DNA of 64,000 bases, taken from the NCBI RefSeq assembly GCF_014269225.2, contig NZ_CP077097.1, positions 3,235,001-3,299,000 on the forward strand, in the 5' to 3' direction. The position numbers were made by a program, and so were the translations under genes. The DNA comes from Pseudomonas anuradhapurensis (lineage in GTDB: Bacteria > Pseudomonadota > Gammaproteobacteria > Pseudomonadales > Pseudomonadaceae). Positions 8,427-17,747 of the stretch are shown here, piece after piece; position 1 is the first letter of the stretch, and the number at the start of each line of letters is the position of its first letter. Below the pieces are notes generated by a model. That model searched no databases. It was not told where the DNA came from and was given only the letters and a program-made list of their open reading frames with translations.

Positions 8427-8597
8427 ATGACCCAGACCATCAAGTACGTCATCAAATACAAACTCGACGGCCAGCGCCGCTGGGACTTCGCGCAGATGCC
8501 CGACGCCTCCCTCGAGCAAGCCCTGGAAGCCCTGCGCAAGATCCACGGCGAAGACGCCGAGAAGATCAGCGACATCCAGGTCAGCAAAGCCTTGTAA
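8427..8597 (+). CDS. Small conserved-looking protein (56 residues)
   Basis: An ATG at 8427, 7 bp after the DUF1883 stop, opens a 56-residue frame that starts MTQTIKYVIKYKLDG and ends at TAA 8595-8597. It is charged and soluble, with a predicted helix (LEQALEALRKIHG). Codon use matches its neighbours. I do not recognise the family. The tight spacing suggests an operon with the upstream gene and possibly the nitronate monooxygenase 41 bp downstream. Confidence 0.65.
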   Translation: MTQTIKYVIKYKLDGQRRWDFAQMPDASLEQALEALRKIHGEDAEKISDIQVSKAL

Positions 8598-8638
8598 CCG
8601 CCCCCCGCCGCACCGCTCGCCCGCGCAAGGAGAACCGC

Positions 8639-9727
8639 ATGAGCCACTGGCCCGACCGCCGTATCCTCGACCTGCTGGGCATTGAACTGCCCATTCTCCA
8701 GGCGCCGATGGCGGGCGCCAGCGGTGCGCCCATGGCCATTGCCGTGGGCCTTGCGGGTGGGCTGGGGGCCCTGCCCTGCGCCATGCTCACAGGTGACCAG
8801 GTGCGCGCCGAAATCGCCGCCTTCCGTGCCGGCTGCCCGGGCCGGCCGCTGAACCTGAACTTCTTCTGCCACCAGCCGCCAGCGCCCGATGCCGAGCGCG
8901 ATGCACGCTGGAAGCAGGCACTCGAACCGTATTACCAGGAAGTGGGTGCGGATTTCGCAGCCCCCACCCCCGTGTCCAACCGCGCGCCTTTCGATGAGCA
9001 GAGCTGCCAACTGGTCGAGCAATTGCGCCCGGAGGTGGTGAGTTTCCACTTCGGCCTGCCCCGGCGCGAGCTGCTGCAACGGGTAAAGGCCAGCGGTGCC
9101 AAGGTGCTGTCCAGCGCCACTACCGTGGAAGAAGCGGTATGGCTGGAAGGCCATGGCTGTGATGCGATCATCGCCATGGGCTATGAAGCTGGCGGCCATC
9201 GCGGCATGTTCCTCAGCGACGACATCACCAGCCAGATCGGCACCTTCGCCCTGGTGCCGCAGGTGGCCGATGCGGTCAGCGTACCGGTGATTGCCGCTGG
9301 CGGCATCGCTGACCACCGCGGCCTGGTCGCAGCGCTGGCCCTGGGTGCCTCGGCGGTGCAGATCGGGACGGCTTACCTGTTCTGCCCCGAGGCCAAGGTC
9401 TCGCCGGCGCATCGCCAGGCACTGGACAGCGCACCCGCCAGCGACACAGCGCTGACCAACCTGTTCACCGGCCGCCCGGCGCGCGGCATCAACAACCGCA
9501 TCATGCGCGAGTTGGGGCCGATGAGCGAACTGGCACCGCGCTTCCCGCTGGCCGGTGGTGCACTGATGCCGTTACGGGCGATCACCGAGCCACAGGGCAA
9601 CAGCGACTTCAGCAACCTGTGGTCGGGGCAAGCGTTGCGCCTGGGCCAGCACCGCCCGGCAGGCCAGTTGACCCGCGAAATTGCCGAGAAAGCGCTGGCC
9701 GTGGTCGGGCGGCCGGCCTTCTCGTAG
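8639..9727 (+). CDS. Nitronate monooxygenase (NMO / 2-nitropropane dioxygenase family)
   Basis: This 362-residue FMN-dependent TIM-barrel protein would oxidise alkyl nitronates such as propionate-3-nitronate. It shows the N-terminal PILQAPMAGASGAPMAIAV, the FMN phosphate site IAAGGIADHRG with LALGASAVQIGTAYL, and the conserved His187 in MGYEAGGHRG that acts as catalytic base in class I NMOs. AAGGAG precedes the ATG. Enzymes of this family remove toxic nitro compounds. The substrate cannot be fixed from sequence. A REP pair follows and separates it from the mod operon. Confidence 0.9.
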   Translation: MSHWPDRRILDLLGIELPILQAPMAGASGAPMAIAVGLAGGLGALPCAMLTGDQVRAEIAAFRAGCPGRPLNLNFFCHQPPAPDAERDARWKQALEPYYQEVGADFAAPTPVSNRAPFDEQSCQLVEQLRPEVVSFHFGLPRRELLQRVKASGAKVLSSATTVEEAVWLEGHGCDAIIAMGYEAGGHRGMFLSDDITSQIGTFALVPQVADAVSVPVIAAGGIADHRGLVAALALGASAVQIGTAYLFCPEAKVSPAHRQALDSAPASDTALTNLFTGRPARGINNRIMRELGPMSELAPRFPLAGGALMPLRAITEPQGNSDFSNLWSGQALRLGQHRPAGQLTREIAEKALAVVGRPAFS

Positions 9728-9732
9728 GCAGG

Positions 9733-9831
9733 CTCGGCCTCATTGCGGCTGAACCCGCACCTACAGGGCCATCACAACATTCGGACGCTGTGCAGTACCG
9801 GTGGGGGCGGATTTACCGGCGAACAGGCCGG
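9733..9831. repeat. Convergent pair of P. putida-type REP elements
   Basis: A plus-oriented unit (about 9734-9768, CGGCCTCATTGCGGCTGAA, then CCCGCACCTACAGGG) faces a minus-oriented unit (about 9796-9831, which reads CCGGCCTGTTCGCCGG then TAAATCC on the minus strand). They match the 35-bp P. putida REP consensus and form a BIME-like pair just after the nitronate monooxygenase gene. Confidence 0.85.
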
Positions 9832-9863
9832 GCCTGCCGATGCCCCCTTCCAGGCCCACTGCC

Positions 9864-9893
9864 TATCGCTATATAGTTGAGGATATAACGATA
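9864..9893. promoter_or_regulatory. ModE-type molybdate operator before modA
   Basis: TATCGCTATAT (9864-9874) and ATATAACGATA (9883-9893) form an 11-bp inverted repeat with one mismatch and an 8-bp spacer. The arms match the CGYTATAT-type half-sites bound by ModE-molybdate in enterobacteria. The element lies 19 bp before the modA start codon, so a bound ModE would repress the transporter when molybdate is plentiful. No modE is in the window. Confidence 0.8.
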
Positions 9894-9894
9894 A

Positions 9895-10670
<776 letters not shown>

Positions 10671-10671
<1 letters not shown>

Positions 10672-11351
10672 TGCCGCTGGACGCCACTGACCTGGGGGCC
10701 ATCTGGCTGACCGTGAAACTGGCCAGCCTGACCACCCTGATCCTGCTGATCGTCGGCACGCCGATCGCGTGGTGGCTGGCGCGCACGGGCTCGTGGCTGC
10801 GCGGCCCGGTGGGCGCGCTGGTGGCCTTGCCGCTGGTGCTGCCGCCCACGGTGATCGGCTTCTACCTGCTGATCGCCCTTGGCCCGCAAGGTTGGCTGGG
10901 CCAGGCGACCCAGGCGCTGGGCCTGGGCAGCGTGGTGTTCAGCTTCAGCGGCCTGGTGATCGGCTCGGTGATCTACTCCATGCCGTTCGTGGTCCAGCCG
11001 TTGCAGAATGCGTTCGCCGCCATCGGCCAGCGCCCGCTGGAAGTGGCTGCCACGCTGCGCGCCAGCCCCTGGGATAGCTTCGTCCACGTGGTGTTGCCGC
11101 TGGCCCGCCCAGGCTTCATCACTGCCAGCATCCTCGGCTTCGCCCATACCGTGGGCGAGTTCGGCGTGGTGTTGATGATTGGCGGCAATATTCCGGACAA
11201 GACCCGGGTGGTCTCGGTGCAGATCTTCGACCATGTCGAGGCCATGGCCTATTCGCAAGCGCACTGGCTGGCTGGCGCCATGCTGTTGTTCTCTTTCCTG
11301 GTGCTGCTGATGCTGTACGCCGGACGGCGCGGCAAAGCTGGCTGGAGCTGA
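10671..11351 (+). CDS. modB: Molybdate ABC transporter, permease
   Basis: This 226-residue inner-membrane permease has five or six hydrophobic segments. The EAA loop that docks on the ATPase is visible as [38 protein letters not shown] and [21 protein letters not shown] are hallmarks of ModB. Its start overlaps the modA stop by one base, giving coupled translation, and modC follows after one base. Confidence 0.96.
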
Positions 11352-11352
11352 T

Positions 11353-12444
11353 ATGAGCACATCGATTGTGGCGCGCCTGAAACTGGCTCGTGACGACTTT
11401 ACCCTGGCGGTCGACCTGCACCTGCCCGGGCGTGGCATCAGCGCACTGTTCGGCCACTCGGGCTCCGGCAAGACCAGCTGCCTGCGGTGCCTGGCCGGCC
11501 TGGAACGGGCCGCCAGCGCCTATATCGAGGTCAACGGCGAGGTCTGGGAAGACAGCGCGCGCGGCTACTTCCGCCCCCCGCACCTGCGCCCGGTAGGCTA
11601 TGTGTTTCAGGAGGCCAGCCTGTTTGCGCACCTGACGGTGCGCGGCAACCTGGAATTCGGCTGGCGCCGGGTGGCCCCAGCCGAGCGCAAGGTCAACCTC
11701 GACCAGGCTTGCCAATTGCTGGGCATCGGCCATTTGCTCGCACGCAGGCCTGCGACCTTGTCCGGCGGCGAGGCGCAGCGGGTGGGTATCGCCCGCGCAC
11801 TGCTCAGCAGCCCGCGCCTGCTGTTGATGGACGAGCCGCTGGCGGCCCTCGACGGGCCACGCAAGCGCGAGATCCTGCCCTACCTGGAACGCCTGCACGA
11901 CGAGCTGGACATCCCCCTGGTGTACGTCAGCCACGCCCAGGACGAAGTGGCGCGGCTGGCCGACCACCTGGTATTGCTGGAGCAAGGCCAGGCGGTGGCC
12001 AGCGGCCCGGTCGGCGAAACCCTGGCCCGCCTCGACCTGTCGCTGGCCCAGGGCGAGGACGCCGGCGTGGTGTTCGACGGCCTGGTGGTGGGCCATGACC
12101 CACACTACGACCTGCTCACCCTGCGCCTGCCCGGCGCCAATGGGCCGCTGCTGCGCATCGCCCACCCGGCCCAGGTGATGGGCAGCACTTTGCGGGTCAA
12201 GGTGCAGGCGCGTGACATCAGCCTTGCGCTGACCGCCGATGGCACCTCGAGCATCCTCAATCGCCTGCCGGTGCGCGTGCGCCAAAGCCAGCCGGCGGCC
12301 AACCCGGCCCATGTGCTGGTCAGCCTGGATGCCGACGGCAATGCCCTGCTGGCGCGTATCACCCGCTTCTCGGCAGACCAACTCGGCCTGCACCCGGGCC
12401 AGCTGCTGTTCGCCCAGATCAAGTCGGTGGCCTTGCTGGGCTGA
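11353..12444 (+). CDS. modC: Molybdate ABC transporter, ATP-binding protein
   Basis: This 363-residue ATPase carries Walker [10 protein letters not shown], the ABC signature [16 protein letters not shown], Walker [13 protein letters not shown] and the switch His in YVSHAQDEV. The C-terminal ~75 residues form a MOP/TOBE domain (LPVRVRQ...[15 protein letters not shown]), which binds molybdate and mediates trans-inhibition in some ModC proteins. It completes the modABC operon. Confidence 0.96.
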   Translation: MSTSIVARLKLARDDFTLAVDLHLPGRGISALFGHSGSGKTSCLRCLAGLERAASAYIEVNGEVWEDSARGYFRPPHLRPVGYVFQEASLFAHLTVRGNLEFGWRRVAPAERKVNLDQACQLLGIGHLLARRPATLSGGEAQRVGIARALLSSPRLLLMDEPLAALDGPRKREILPYLERLHDELDIPLVYVSHAQDEVARLADHLVLLEQGQAVASGPVGETLARLDLSLAQGEDAGVVFDGLVVGHDPHYDLLTLRLPGANGPLLRIAHPAQVMGSTLRVKVQARDISLALTADGTSSILNRLPVRVRQSQPAANPAHVLVSLDADGNALLARITRFSADQLGLHPGQLLFAQIKSVALLG

Positions 12445-12502
12445 GCATCCACCGCGTGGCCGCTGTCCATTGATCAGTCAACCTGATCGAGGCCTGCTGC
12501 CG

Positions 12503-13525
12503 ATGCCCGACTGCCCGCTCCCCGCAACGCTGCATTACGTCGATGACAGCCAGCCTGGCCTGAGCCGCCGACGCTGGCGGGACCGCTTCATCTACCTCGA
12601 CGCCGAAGGCCAGCGGGTACGTGACCCGGACACCCTGGCACGTATCGCCGCACTGGTGATCCCCCCGGCCTACACCGACGTGTGGATATGCGCCGACCCG
12701 CAGGGCCACCTGCAAGCGACGGGGCGCGATGCCCGTGGTCGCAAGCAATACCGCTACCACGCCCAATGGCGGGAAATGCGCGATCAACACAAGTACGGGC
12801 GCATGCTGGCTTTCGCCCACGCGTTGCCGAAGCTGCGCAAACAACTGGAGGCGCACCTTGCCCGCCCAGGCCTGGATCGGGAAAAGGTCATGGCCCTGGT
12901 GGTCAGCCTGCTCGACCACACGCTGATCCGCATCGGTAACCAACGCTACCTGCGTGACAACAAGTCCTACGGACTCACCACCCTGCGCAACCGCCACGTG
13001 CAAGTCAAAGGCAGCACCATTCGCTTCCAGTTCCGTGGCAAGCGTGGCGTCGAACACAACGTCACCCTCAACGACCGGCGCCTGGCCAGCCTGCTCAAGC
13101 GCTGCATGGAACTGCCCGGCCAGGCGCTGTTCCAGTACCTGGATGAAGACGGCCAACGCCATAGCGTCGGCTCCAGCGAGGTGAACCAGTTTCTGCAACA
13201 GTTGACCGGTGCCGATTTTACCGCCAAGGACTACCGCACCTGGGCCGGCAGCCGCCTGGCCCTGGCCCTGCTGCGGCCGCTGGCCTGGGAGCCCGAGAGC
13301 GAAGCCCGGCGCCAGGTCAGCGCCATCGTCCGCCAGGTGGCCACGCGCCTGGGCAATACACCGGCCGTGTGCAGGCGCTGTTATATCCACCCGGCAGTAC
13401 TGGAACACTTTGCCTTGGGGCGTCTGGCCAACTTGCCGAAAAGCCGCGTGCGCAAAGGCCTGGACCGTGAAGAAGTGGCTTTGTTGCTATTTCTTCAGGC
13501 ACTTGAGGAACAGCCGGACCATTAA
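12503..13525 (+). CDS. DNA topoisomerase IB (poxvirus/bacterial type)
   Basis: This 340-residue enzyme relaxes DNA supercoils without ATP through a 3'-phosphotyrosyl intermediate. The catalytic set fits bacterial type IB enzymes: Arg in [11 protein letters not shown] (about 162), Lys180 in [10 protein letters not shown], Arg245 in KDYRTWAGS and the nucleophile Tyr294 in CRRCYIHP. The N-terminal domain contains [11 protein letters not shown] and [11 protein letters not shown]. The open frame reaches back into modC, but the ATG at 12503 places [17 protein letters not shown] at the start as in homologues. It follows modC by 58 bp, so it may be partly co-transcribed. Confidence 0.92.
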   Translation: MPDCPLPATLHYVDDSQPGLSRRRWRDRFIYLDAEGQRVRDPDTLARIAALVIPPAYTDVWICADPQGHLQATGRDARGRKQYRYHAQWREMRDQHKYGRMLAFAHALPKLRKQLEAHLARPGLDREKVMALVVSLLDHTLIRIGNQRYLRDNKSYGLTTLRNRHVQVKGSTIRFQFRGKRGVEHNVTLNDRRLASLLKRCMELPGQALFQYLDEDGQRHSVGSSEVNQFLQQLTGADFTAKDYRTWAGSRLALALLRPLAWEPESEARRQVSAIVRQVATRLGNTPAVCRRCYIHPAVLEHFALGRLANLPKSRVRKGLDREEVALLLFLQALEEQPDH

Positions 13526-13603
13526 CCTGGTCTATTCAGCCCATGATGCGAAGAAATTTCCCATTGGACGCCAAGCCCCCTATTCTTGCCACCGAGCACC
13601 TTG

Positions 13604-13633
13604 GCCGACAAACCGCTGGCGGTTTGCTTCGGC
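13604..13633 (+). other. Strong stem-loop between topoisomerase IB and rsmE
   Basis: GCCGA-CAAACCG (13604-13615) pairs with CGGTTTG (13620-13626) and TCGGC (13629-13633), leaving a CTGG tetraloop and a two-base bulge. No T-run follows. It lies 145 bp before rsmE, so it may be the topoisomerase mRNA end or part of the rsmE leader. Confidence 0.5.
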
Positions 13634-13778
13634 ACCTGCGACTGAAGACACGCAACAGAATTTGTCTGTCGGGGAATTACTATCCGCCGAAAGCGTCTTT
13701 AATGAGAAGGAAGAGGGACCAGCTCCCGCCGCCGCGGCAACTAGCCCGACGGACTTTTACATCACCAAGGAGAACTAC

Positions 13779-13976
13779 ATGCTGATACTCACCCGTAAGG
13801 TTGGCGAAAGCATCGTCATCAATGATGACATCAAAGTCACCATTCTGGGCGTCAAGGGGATGCAGGTGAGGATCGGTATCGATGCACCGAAAGATGTCCA
13901 GGTCCATCGTGAAGAGATCTTCAAGCGTATCCAGGCCGGCAGCCCGGCCCCGGAAAAGCACGACGACTCGCACTGA
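13779..13976 (+). CDS. rsmE: CsrA/RsmA-family RNA-binding translational regulator (RsmE type)
   Basis: This 65-residue protein shows the CsrA fold throughout: [12 protein letters not shown] at the start, [15 protein letters not shown] in the middle and the RNA-contact helix [11 protein letters not shown]. The KVGESI start and the AGSPAPEK tail resemble RsmE more than RsmA, and in P. putida KT2440 I recall rsmE sitting in this neighbourhood. It would bind GGA motifs near ribosome sites and be titrated by RsmY/Z-type small RNAs. The ribosome site is CAAGGAGAAC, itself a CANGGA match, and two more GGA motifs lie upstream, so self-repression is plausible. Confidence 0.93.
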   Translation: MLILTRKVGESIVINDDIKVTILGVKGMQVRIGIDAPKDVQVHREEIFKRIQAGSPAPEKHDDSH

Positions 13977-14021
13977 GCGACCCGCCTCAAGCCGCACGGA
14001 CGCGCTTGACCGCCCCGCGCC

Positions 14022-14375
14022 TCAGGTGCCGAGCAGTTCGCGCACCTTGGCGATCATACCGTCGATGTCGAACGGCTTGTCGAACACCGCGGCGAACAGT
14101 TCCGGGCGCCCCTGGTTGGCTTGCGCCCCACTCATGAGGATGACCGGCAGGTCGCTCAGGTCCGGGTCCTGGCGCATCGAACGCACCAGTTCCTCACCGT
14201 TGAGCAGCGGCATCATGTAGTCGGTAATTACCAGTTGAACGCGCTTTTCCTTCAGCGCTTCCAGGGCCTTCAAGCCATTGCTGGCCTTTTCTACCAGAAA
14301 GCCTTCGTCCTCCAGGGCAAAACCGAGGATATCGGCAATCAGGTATTCGTCATCGACGATCAGGATGGTGTTCAT
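14022..14375 (-). CDS. Single-domain response regulator (CheY-like)
   Basis: This 117-residue receiver domain has no output domain. The acidic pair Asp8-Asp9 (ILIVDDE), the phospho-acceptor Asp52 (VITDYMMPLLNG), the Ser in VILMSGA and Lys100 (FDKPF) are all in place, so it should be phosphorylatable. It is the last gene of a minus-strand set with a PAS kinase and a KaiC-like ATPase, and it lies 12 bp after the ATPase stop. It probably takes phosphate from that kinase. Its target is unknown. Confidence 0.92.
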   Translation of the reverse strand: MNTILIVDDEYLIADILGFALEDEGFLVEKASNGLKALEALKEKRVQLVITDYMMPLLNGEELVRSMRQDPDLSDLPVILMSGAQANQGRPELFAAVFDKPFDIDGMIAKVRELLGT

Positions 14376-14387
14376 TGGCCCGCCCCG

Positions 14388-15833
14388 TCAGCCACTTCCC
14401 TGTGGCACCGGCGTTCCTGAAAGCACTCCACAGGCGCCTTCGAACGCCTTGCGCAAGGTAAGGCCTTGTGGCCCGATCTGCAGCTCGTGCAAGGCCGGGT
14501 CGTGATGGCTGTCACGCACCTTGAGGATCGACAACATACGCCGCAGCTGCGAATCCAGCTCGACGAAACGCATCAGCATCAGGTTGTCGACGATGCTCGA
14601 CAGGTCTGGCGCCGGGGCGCTGATTTCCGCGCCGAAGATATCGCGCATTTCCCAGGTGAGCATCACGCTGACGTCACGCGCGCGCAGCTCGCCGGTCAAG
14701 GCGCGGAAAAATGCATTGAGCCGCGCCGGGTCGATGGCCAGGCGGCTGAACGCCCCCAGGCTGTCGATCAGCACGCGCTTACTGCCTTGTGCCTCGACCC
14801 GCTCCAGCAGGCGCGCCCCGACCTGATCGAGCAGGCCTTCTGTGGTTGGCTGCCAGCACAGCTGCAGGCTGCCGCGCTGCTCCATCGCGACAAAATCGTG
14901 CCCCAACGACGCGGCCTTGATACGCAAGCGTTCCGGCGTTTCGTAGAAGCCGAAATGCAGCCCCGGCGCCTGCGGGCTGCTGGCACCGAGGAAGGCCAGG
15001 CCCAATGAGGTCTTGCCAATACCGGAGGGCCCGATCAGCAGGCTGACCGAGCCCGTGGCCAGGCCACCGCCAAGCATTTCATCCAGGGTTGCCACGCCGC
15101 AGCTGACCCGCTCCCGGGTGGCAGTGCCCGCAGAGCTGGGGTGGCCGAACAGCGACTCCAGGCGCGGGTAGACGTGCAGGCCGGCTTCATCGATGAGGCA
15201 TTCGTGGCGCCCCGACAGCGCCGCACTGCCGCGCGTCTTGCGCAGCTGGATATGGCGCACGGCACGGCTGCCGTGCAGTTGCTCGCCCAGCTCGATCACG
15301 CCGTCGACCATGGTGTGCTCGGGGCTGCCCTCTTCCAGGCGCGCGCTGGTCAACAGCAGTACGGTGCAGCCGGCAAATGCCGCATGGCCTTGCAATTCGG
15401 AGACGAACTTCTTGGTATCCAGCGTGGTTTCTGCGCGCACGCGCGCATTGAGCACGCCATCGACGATCAACAGGCTGGCCTGTTGCCGGGCGATTTCCTG
15501 GCGCAGCAGCCGCACCACCGCATCCAGGCCTTCCTGCTCCAGGGTGTCGAAGGCACTGACGAACTGGATCGGGTCGCCGACCAGCGACGGGTCGAAGAAT
15601 TCCAGGGTCGCCAGGTACTGGAACAGCCGCTCGTGCGACTCGCTGAGCAAGGTCGCCACCAGTACCCGGCCACCGCCGCGCACATGCCCGCAGGCCAGCT
15701 GGTTGGCAAGAATGGTCTTGCCGGCCCCCGGCGGGCCCTGCACGATGTAGGACGCACCGGCCACCAGGCCACCCTTCAACAACGCATCGAGCCCTTCGAT
15801 GCCCGTCACCAGCCGCCTGAGTGCCTGAGCCAT
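14388..15833 (-). CDS. KaiC-like double RecA-domain ATPase
   Basis: This 481-residue protein has two KaiC-type RecA domains, as in cyanobacterial KaiC. Walker A motifs are at 33-40 (GPPGAGKT) and 268-275 (GPSGIGKT). Walker B-like segments are SLLIVDGVL and RVLIDSLGAF. The second domain has the FGFYETPERL segment equivalent to the KaiC CII region. Both domains open with the RLVTGIEGLDALL / CGVATLDEMLGGGL signature. The frame extends upstream, but the ATG at 15833 follows AGGTAG and starts 5 bp after the kinase stop. No KaiA or KaiB is present here, so a circadian role should not be assumed. A signalling role with the kinase is inferred. Confidence 0.9.
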   Translation of the reverse strand: MAQALRRLVTGIEGLDALLKGGLVAGASYIVQGPPGAGKTILANQLACGHVRGGGRVLVATLLSESHERLFQYLATLEFFDPSLVGDPIQFVSAFDTLEQEGLDAVVRLLRQEIARQQASLLIVDGVLNARVRAETTLDTKKFVSELQGHAAFAGCTVLLLTSARLEEGSPEHTMVDGVIELGEQLHGSRAVRHIQLRKTRGSAALSGRHECLIDEAGLHVYPRLESLFGHPSSAGTATRERVSCGVATLDEMLGGGLATGSVSLLIGPSGIGKTSLGLAFLGASSPQAPGLHFGFYETPERLRIKAASLGHDFVAMEQRGSLQLCWQPTTEGLLDQVGARLLERVEAQGSKRVLIDSLGAFSRLAIDPARLNAFFRALTGELRARDVSVMLTWEMRDIFGAEISAPAPDLSSIVDNLMLMRFVELDSQLRRMLSILKVRDSHHDPALHELQIGPQGLTLRKAFEGACGVLSGTPVPQGSG

Positions 15834-15838
15834 GGTAT

Positions 15839-16996
15839 CTACCTGTCGAGTTGGCTGTGTGTCTGGTCCTGATAGATTGGCAAGTAAAGCTGCATGCAAG
15901 TTCCCTGACCGGGTTCACTCTCGACACGGATCGCGCCACCGCTCTGCCTGGCGAAGCCGTACACCTGGCAGAGGCCCAGGCCGGTACCCTTGCCAAAGGG
16001 TTTGGTGGTGAAGAACGGCTCGAAGATCCGCGGCAGTACCGCTGGCGCAATCCCTTCACCGCTGTCTTCCACCTCGAAACGCACAAAACCGCCGTGCAGC
16101 CCTTCCACCTCGCCAGCCAGCTCGACCACATCGACGGTCAAGCCGATCCGGCCCCGCCCGGCAATGGCGTCGCGGGCATTGAACAGCAGGTTGAGCAGCA
16201 CCATCTGCAACTGCCCGGCATCCACCTCGATCAGCGGCAGGTCCGGTTGCAGCAGCACCTTCAGCTCGATCGAACCCGGCAGCGCATGCTCCAGAAGGCC
16301 GCGCGTGGCGGCGACAAGGCTGGCCGGGGCGACGCGGGTTACATCGAACGTGCGATGGCGGGCAAAGCTGAGCAACTGCTGGGTCAGTTCAGTACCCCGC
16401 TGCCCGGCGTCGAGAATGTGCTGCAGCATGCGCTGGGCGCGTGCCGGGTCCTTGGTGGACAGAGCCAGGTGCGCCGAGCTGATGATGATGGTCAACAGGT
16501 TGTTGAAATCGTGGGCCAGGCCGCCGGTCAACTGGCCCAGTGCTTCCAGCTTCTGGGCCTGGAACAGCTGGGCGCGTACCGCATCCAGTTGCAGCGCCGC
16601 CTCGCGGCGGTCGGTGATATCGCGGATGACCTTGGCCAGGCCAACAACCTGGCCAAGGTCATCATGAATCACATGCAGCACGGCCAAGGCCCAGAACTGC
16701 GTGCCATCCTTGCGCACCCGCCAGCCTTCGTCCTGCGCGCTACCCTGCTCCAATGCCTGCCGCAACAAATGCTCCGGGCGGCCCTCGGCACAATCCTGGG
16801 TAGTGAAGAACAATGAGAAATGCTGGCCGATCACTTCATCGGCGCGGTAGCCCTTGATGCGTTGCGCACCGGCATTCCACGACACCACATGGCCGGTCGG
16901 GTCGAGCATATAGATGGCGTAATCCACCACCGACTGGACCAATTGCTCATAGCGGTGGTCAGGCATGACGGGGTTGAGACAGTCGGCTGAAACCAT
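15839..16996 (-). CDS. PAS-domain sensor histidine kinase
   Basis: This 385-residue soluble kinase begins with a PAS/PAC domain (residues 12-130: YAIYMLDPTGHVVSWN, then GLAKVIRDITDRRE). The H-box follows with His162 in LTGGLAHDFNNLL, then the N-box NLLFNARDAI, G1 VEDSGEGI and G2 GKGTGLGL of the HATPase domain. There is no membrane segment, so the signal is probably cytoplasmic. The NAGAQRIKGY motif is common in redox or light PAS domains but does not fix the ligand. The frame is open 34 codons further upstream, but the ATG at 16996 is preceded by GGTGGAG. It heads the kinase-KaiC-receiver operon. Confidence 0.93.
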   Translation of the reverse strand: MVSADCLNPVMPDHRYEQLVQSVVDYAIYMLDPTGHVVSWNAGAQRIKGYRADEVIGQHFSLFFTTQDCAEGRPEHLLRQALEQGSAQDEGWRVRKDGTQFWALAVLHVIHDDLGQVVGLAKVIRDITDRREAALQLDAVRAQLFQAQKLEALGQLTGGLAHDFNNLLTIIISSAHLALSTKDPARAQRMLQHILDAGQRGTELTQQLLSFARHRTFDVTRVAPASLVAATRGLLEHALPGSIELKVLLQPDLPLIEVDAGQLQMVLLNLLFNARDAIAGRGRIGLTVDVVELAGEVEGLHGGFVRFEVEDSGEGIAPAVLPRIFEPFFTTKPFGKGTGLGLCQVYGFARQSGGAIRVESEPGQGTCMQLYLPIYQDQTHSQLDR

Positions 16997-17081
16997 GCAA
17001 ACTCCACCGGTACGGCAGGAAAGGAAAAATACGCACCCACCAGCCTGCTCGCGCGTGGCTGGGCTCAGGGGTTGGCGCAGC

Positions 17082-17357
17082 TCAGTGTTCGGAGTCAACC
17101 GATACCGAGCCGATGCACCACGGCATCGTCACTTTGAGCAGCCACAGGCTGACCAGCAGTATCAAGCCACCACCGGCGAAGGCCATCAACTGCTGCGGCT
17201 GAGCGTGTTCGGCATCGAACCCCAGCATCACCAGGTACACGCCGAGGCTGATCAGGCACACATAAAGAAAGGCGCCCAACACCAGCACGTGCGCGAACAG
17301 CAGCCGCCATAAAAGCCGTTGGTACAGGATACGCTGCGAAGCTTCGGATCGAGTCAT
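17082..17357 (-). CDS. Small two-helix membrane protein, unknown function
   Basis: The 91-residue protein starting MTRSEASQRILYQRLLW has two long hydrophobic segments (LLFAHVLVLGAFLYVCLISLG and LMAFAGGGLILLVSLWLL), so it is probably an inner-membrane protein. The start is uncertain. The frame extends to a TTG at 17411 with AAGGAG 11 bases upstream, whereas the ATG at 17357 has no clear ribosome site. It lies 85 bp upstream of the PAS kinase on the same strand and could be co-transcribed. I do not recognise the family. Confidence 0.65.
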   Translation of the reverse strand: MTRSEASQRILYQRLLWRLLFAHVLVLGAFLYVCLISLGVYLVMLGFDAEHAQPQQLMAFAGGGLILLVSLWLLKVTMPWCIGSVSVDSEH

Positions 17358-17465
17358 CGCCGCACACTCATTGGATCCAATAGAAGAAGGACGGTGGCGC
17401 ATTGACAGCAAGGTGTCAATTGCTCCTTCGACCGACCCCTTCTCTGTTGATCATAGGTGCTGTGG

Positions 17466-17493
17466 TTGACGCAACTATAACGATGGGTTATAA
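17466..17493 (+). promoter_or_regulatory. Sigma70 promoter for tRNA-Leu
   Basis: TTGACG (17466-17471) and TTATAA (17488-17493) are separated by 16 bp. The -10 lies about 65 bp before the mature tRNA-Leu. Confidence 0.75.
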
Positions 17494-17558
17494 AGCGCGC
17501 TTGAATGCGAAGCCCTTCTGCTTAGAAGCGAGCCGGTCCTCACGACCCCTTCAAGCGT

Positions 17559-17643
17559 GCGAGTGTGGTGGAATTGGTATACACAGCAGACTTAAAATCT
17601 GTCGGCGTGAGCCTTGCGGGTTCGAGTCCCGCCACTCGCACCA
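17559..17643 (+). tRNA. tRNA-Leu (anticodon TAA)
   Basis: The 85-nt gene has acceptor arms GCGAGTG and CACTCGC, an anticodon loop CTTAAAATC with anticodon TAA, a long variable arm as expected for a class II tRNA, a GGTTCGAGTCC T-arm and an encoded CCA end (17641-17643). Confidence 0.97.
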
Positions 17644-17653
17644 AATTCCTTTG

Positions 17654-17679
17654 AAAAAGCGCCTTCAGGGCGCTTTTTT
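17654..17679 (+). terminator. Rho-independent terminator of tRNA-Leu
   Basis: AAAAAGCGCC pairs with GGGCGCTTTT around TTCA, followed by a run of T. It starts about 10 bp after the tRNA. Confidence 0.92.
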
Positions 17680-17747
17680 GTTGCGCACCAACAAGCCTCG
17701 CCGCAGCTGCTAGAGTGGTGCATATATTGGTCCACTGGAACGCTGCC

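Noticed and set aside
14388..15833. A circadian clock
   Set aside because: Only a KaiC-like gene is seen; no kaiA or kaiB, and such ATPases have other roles in non-cyanobacteria.
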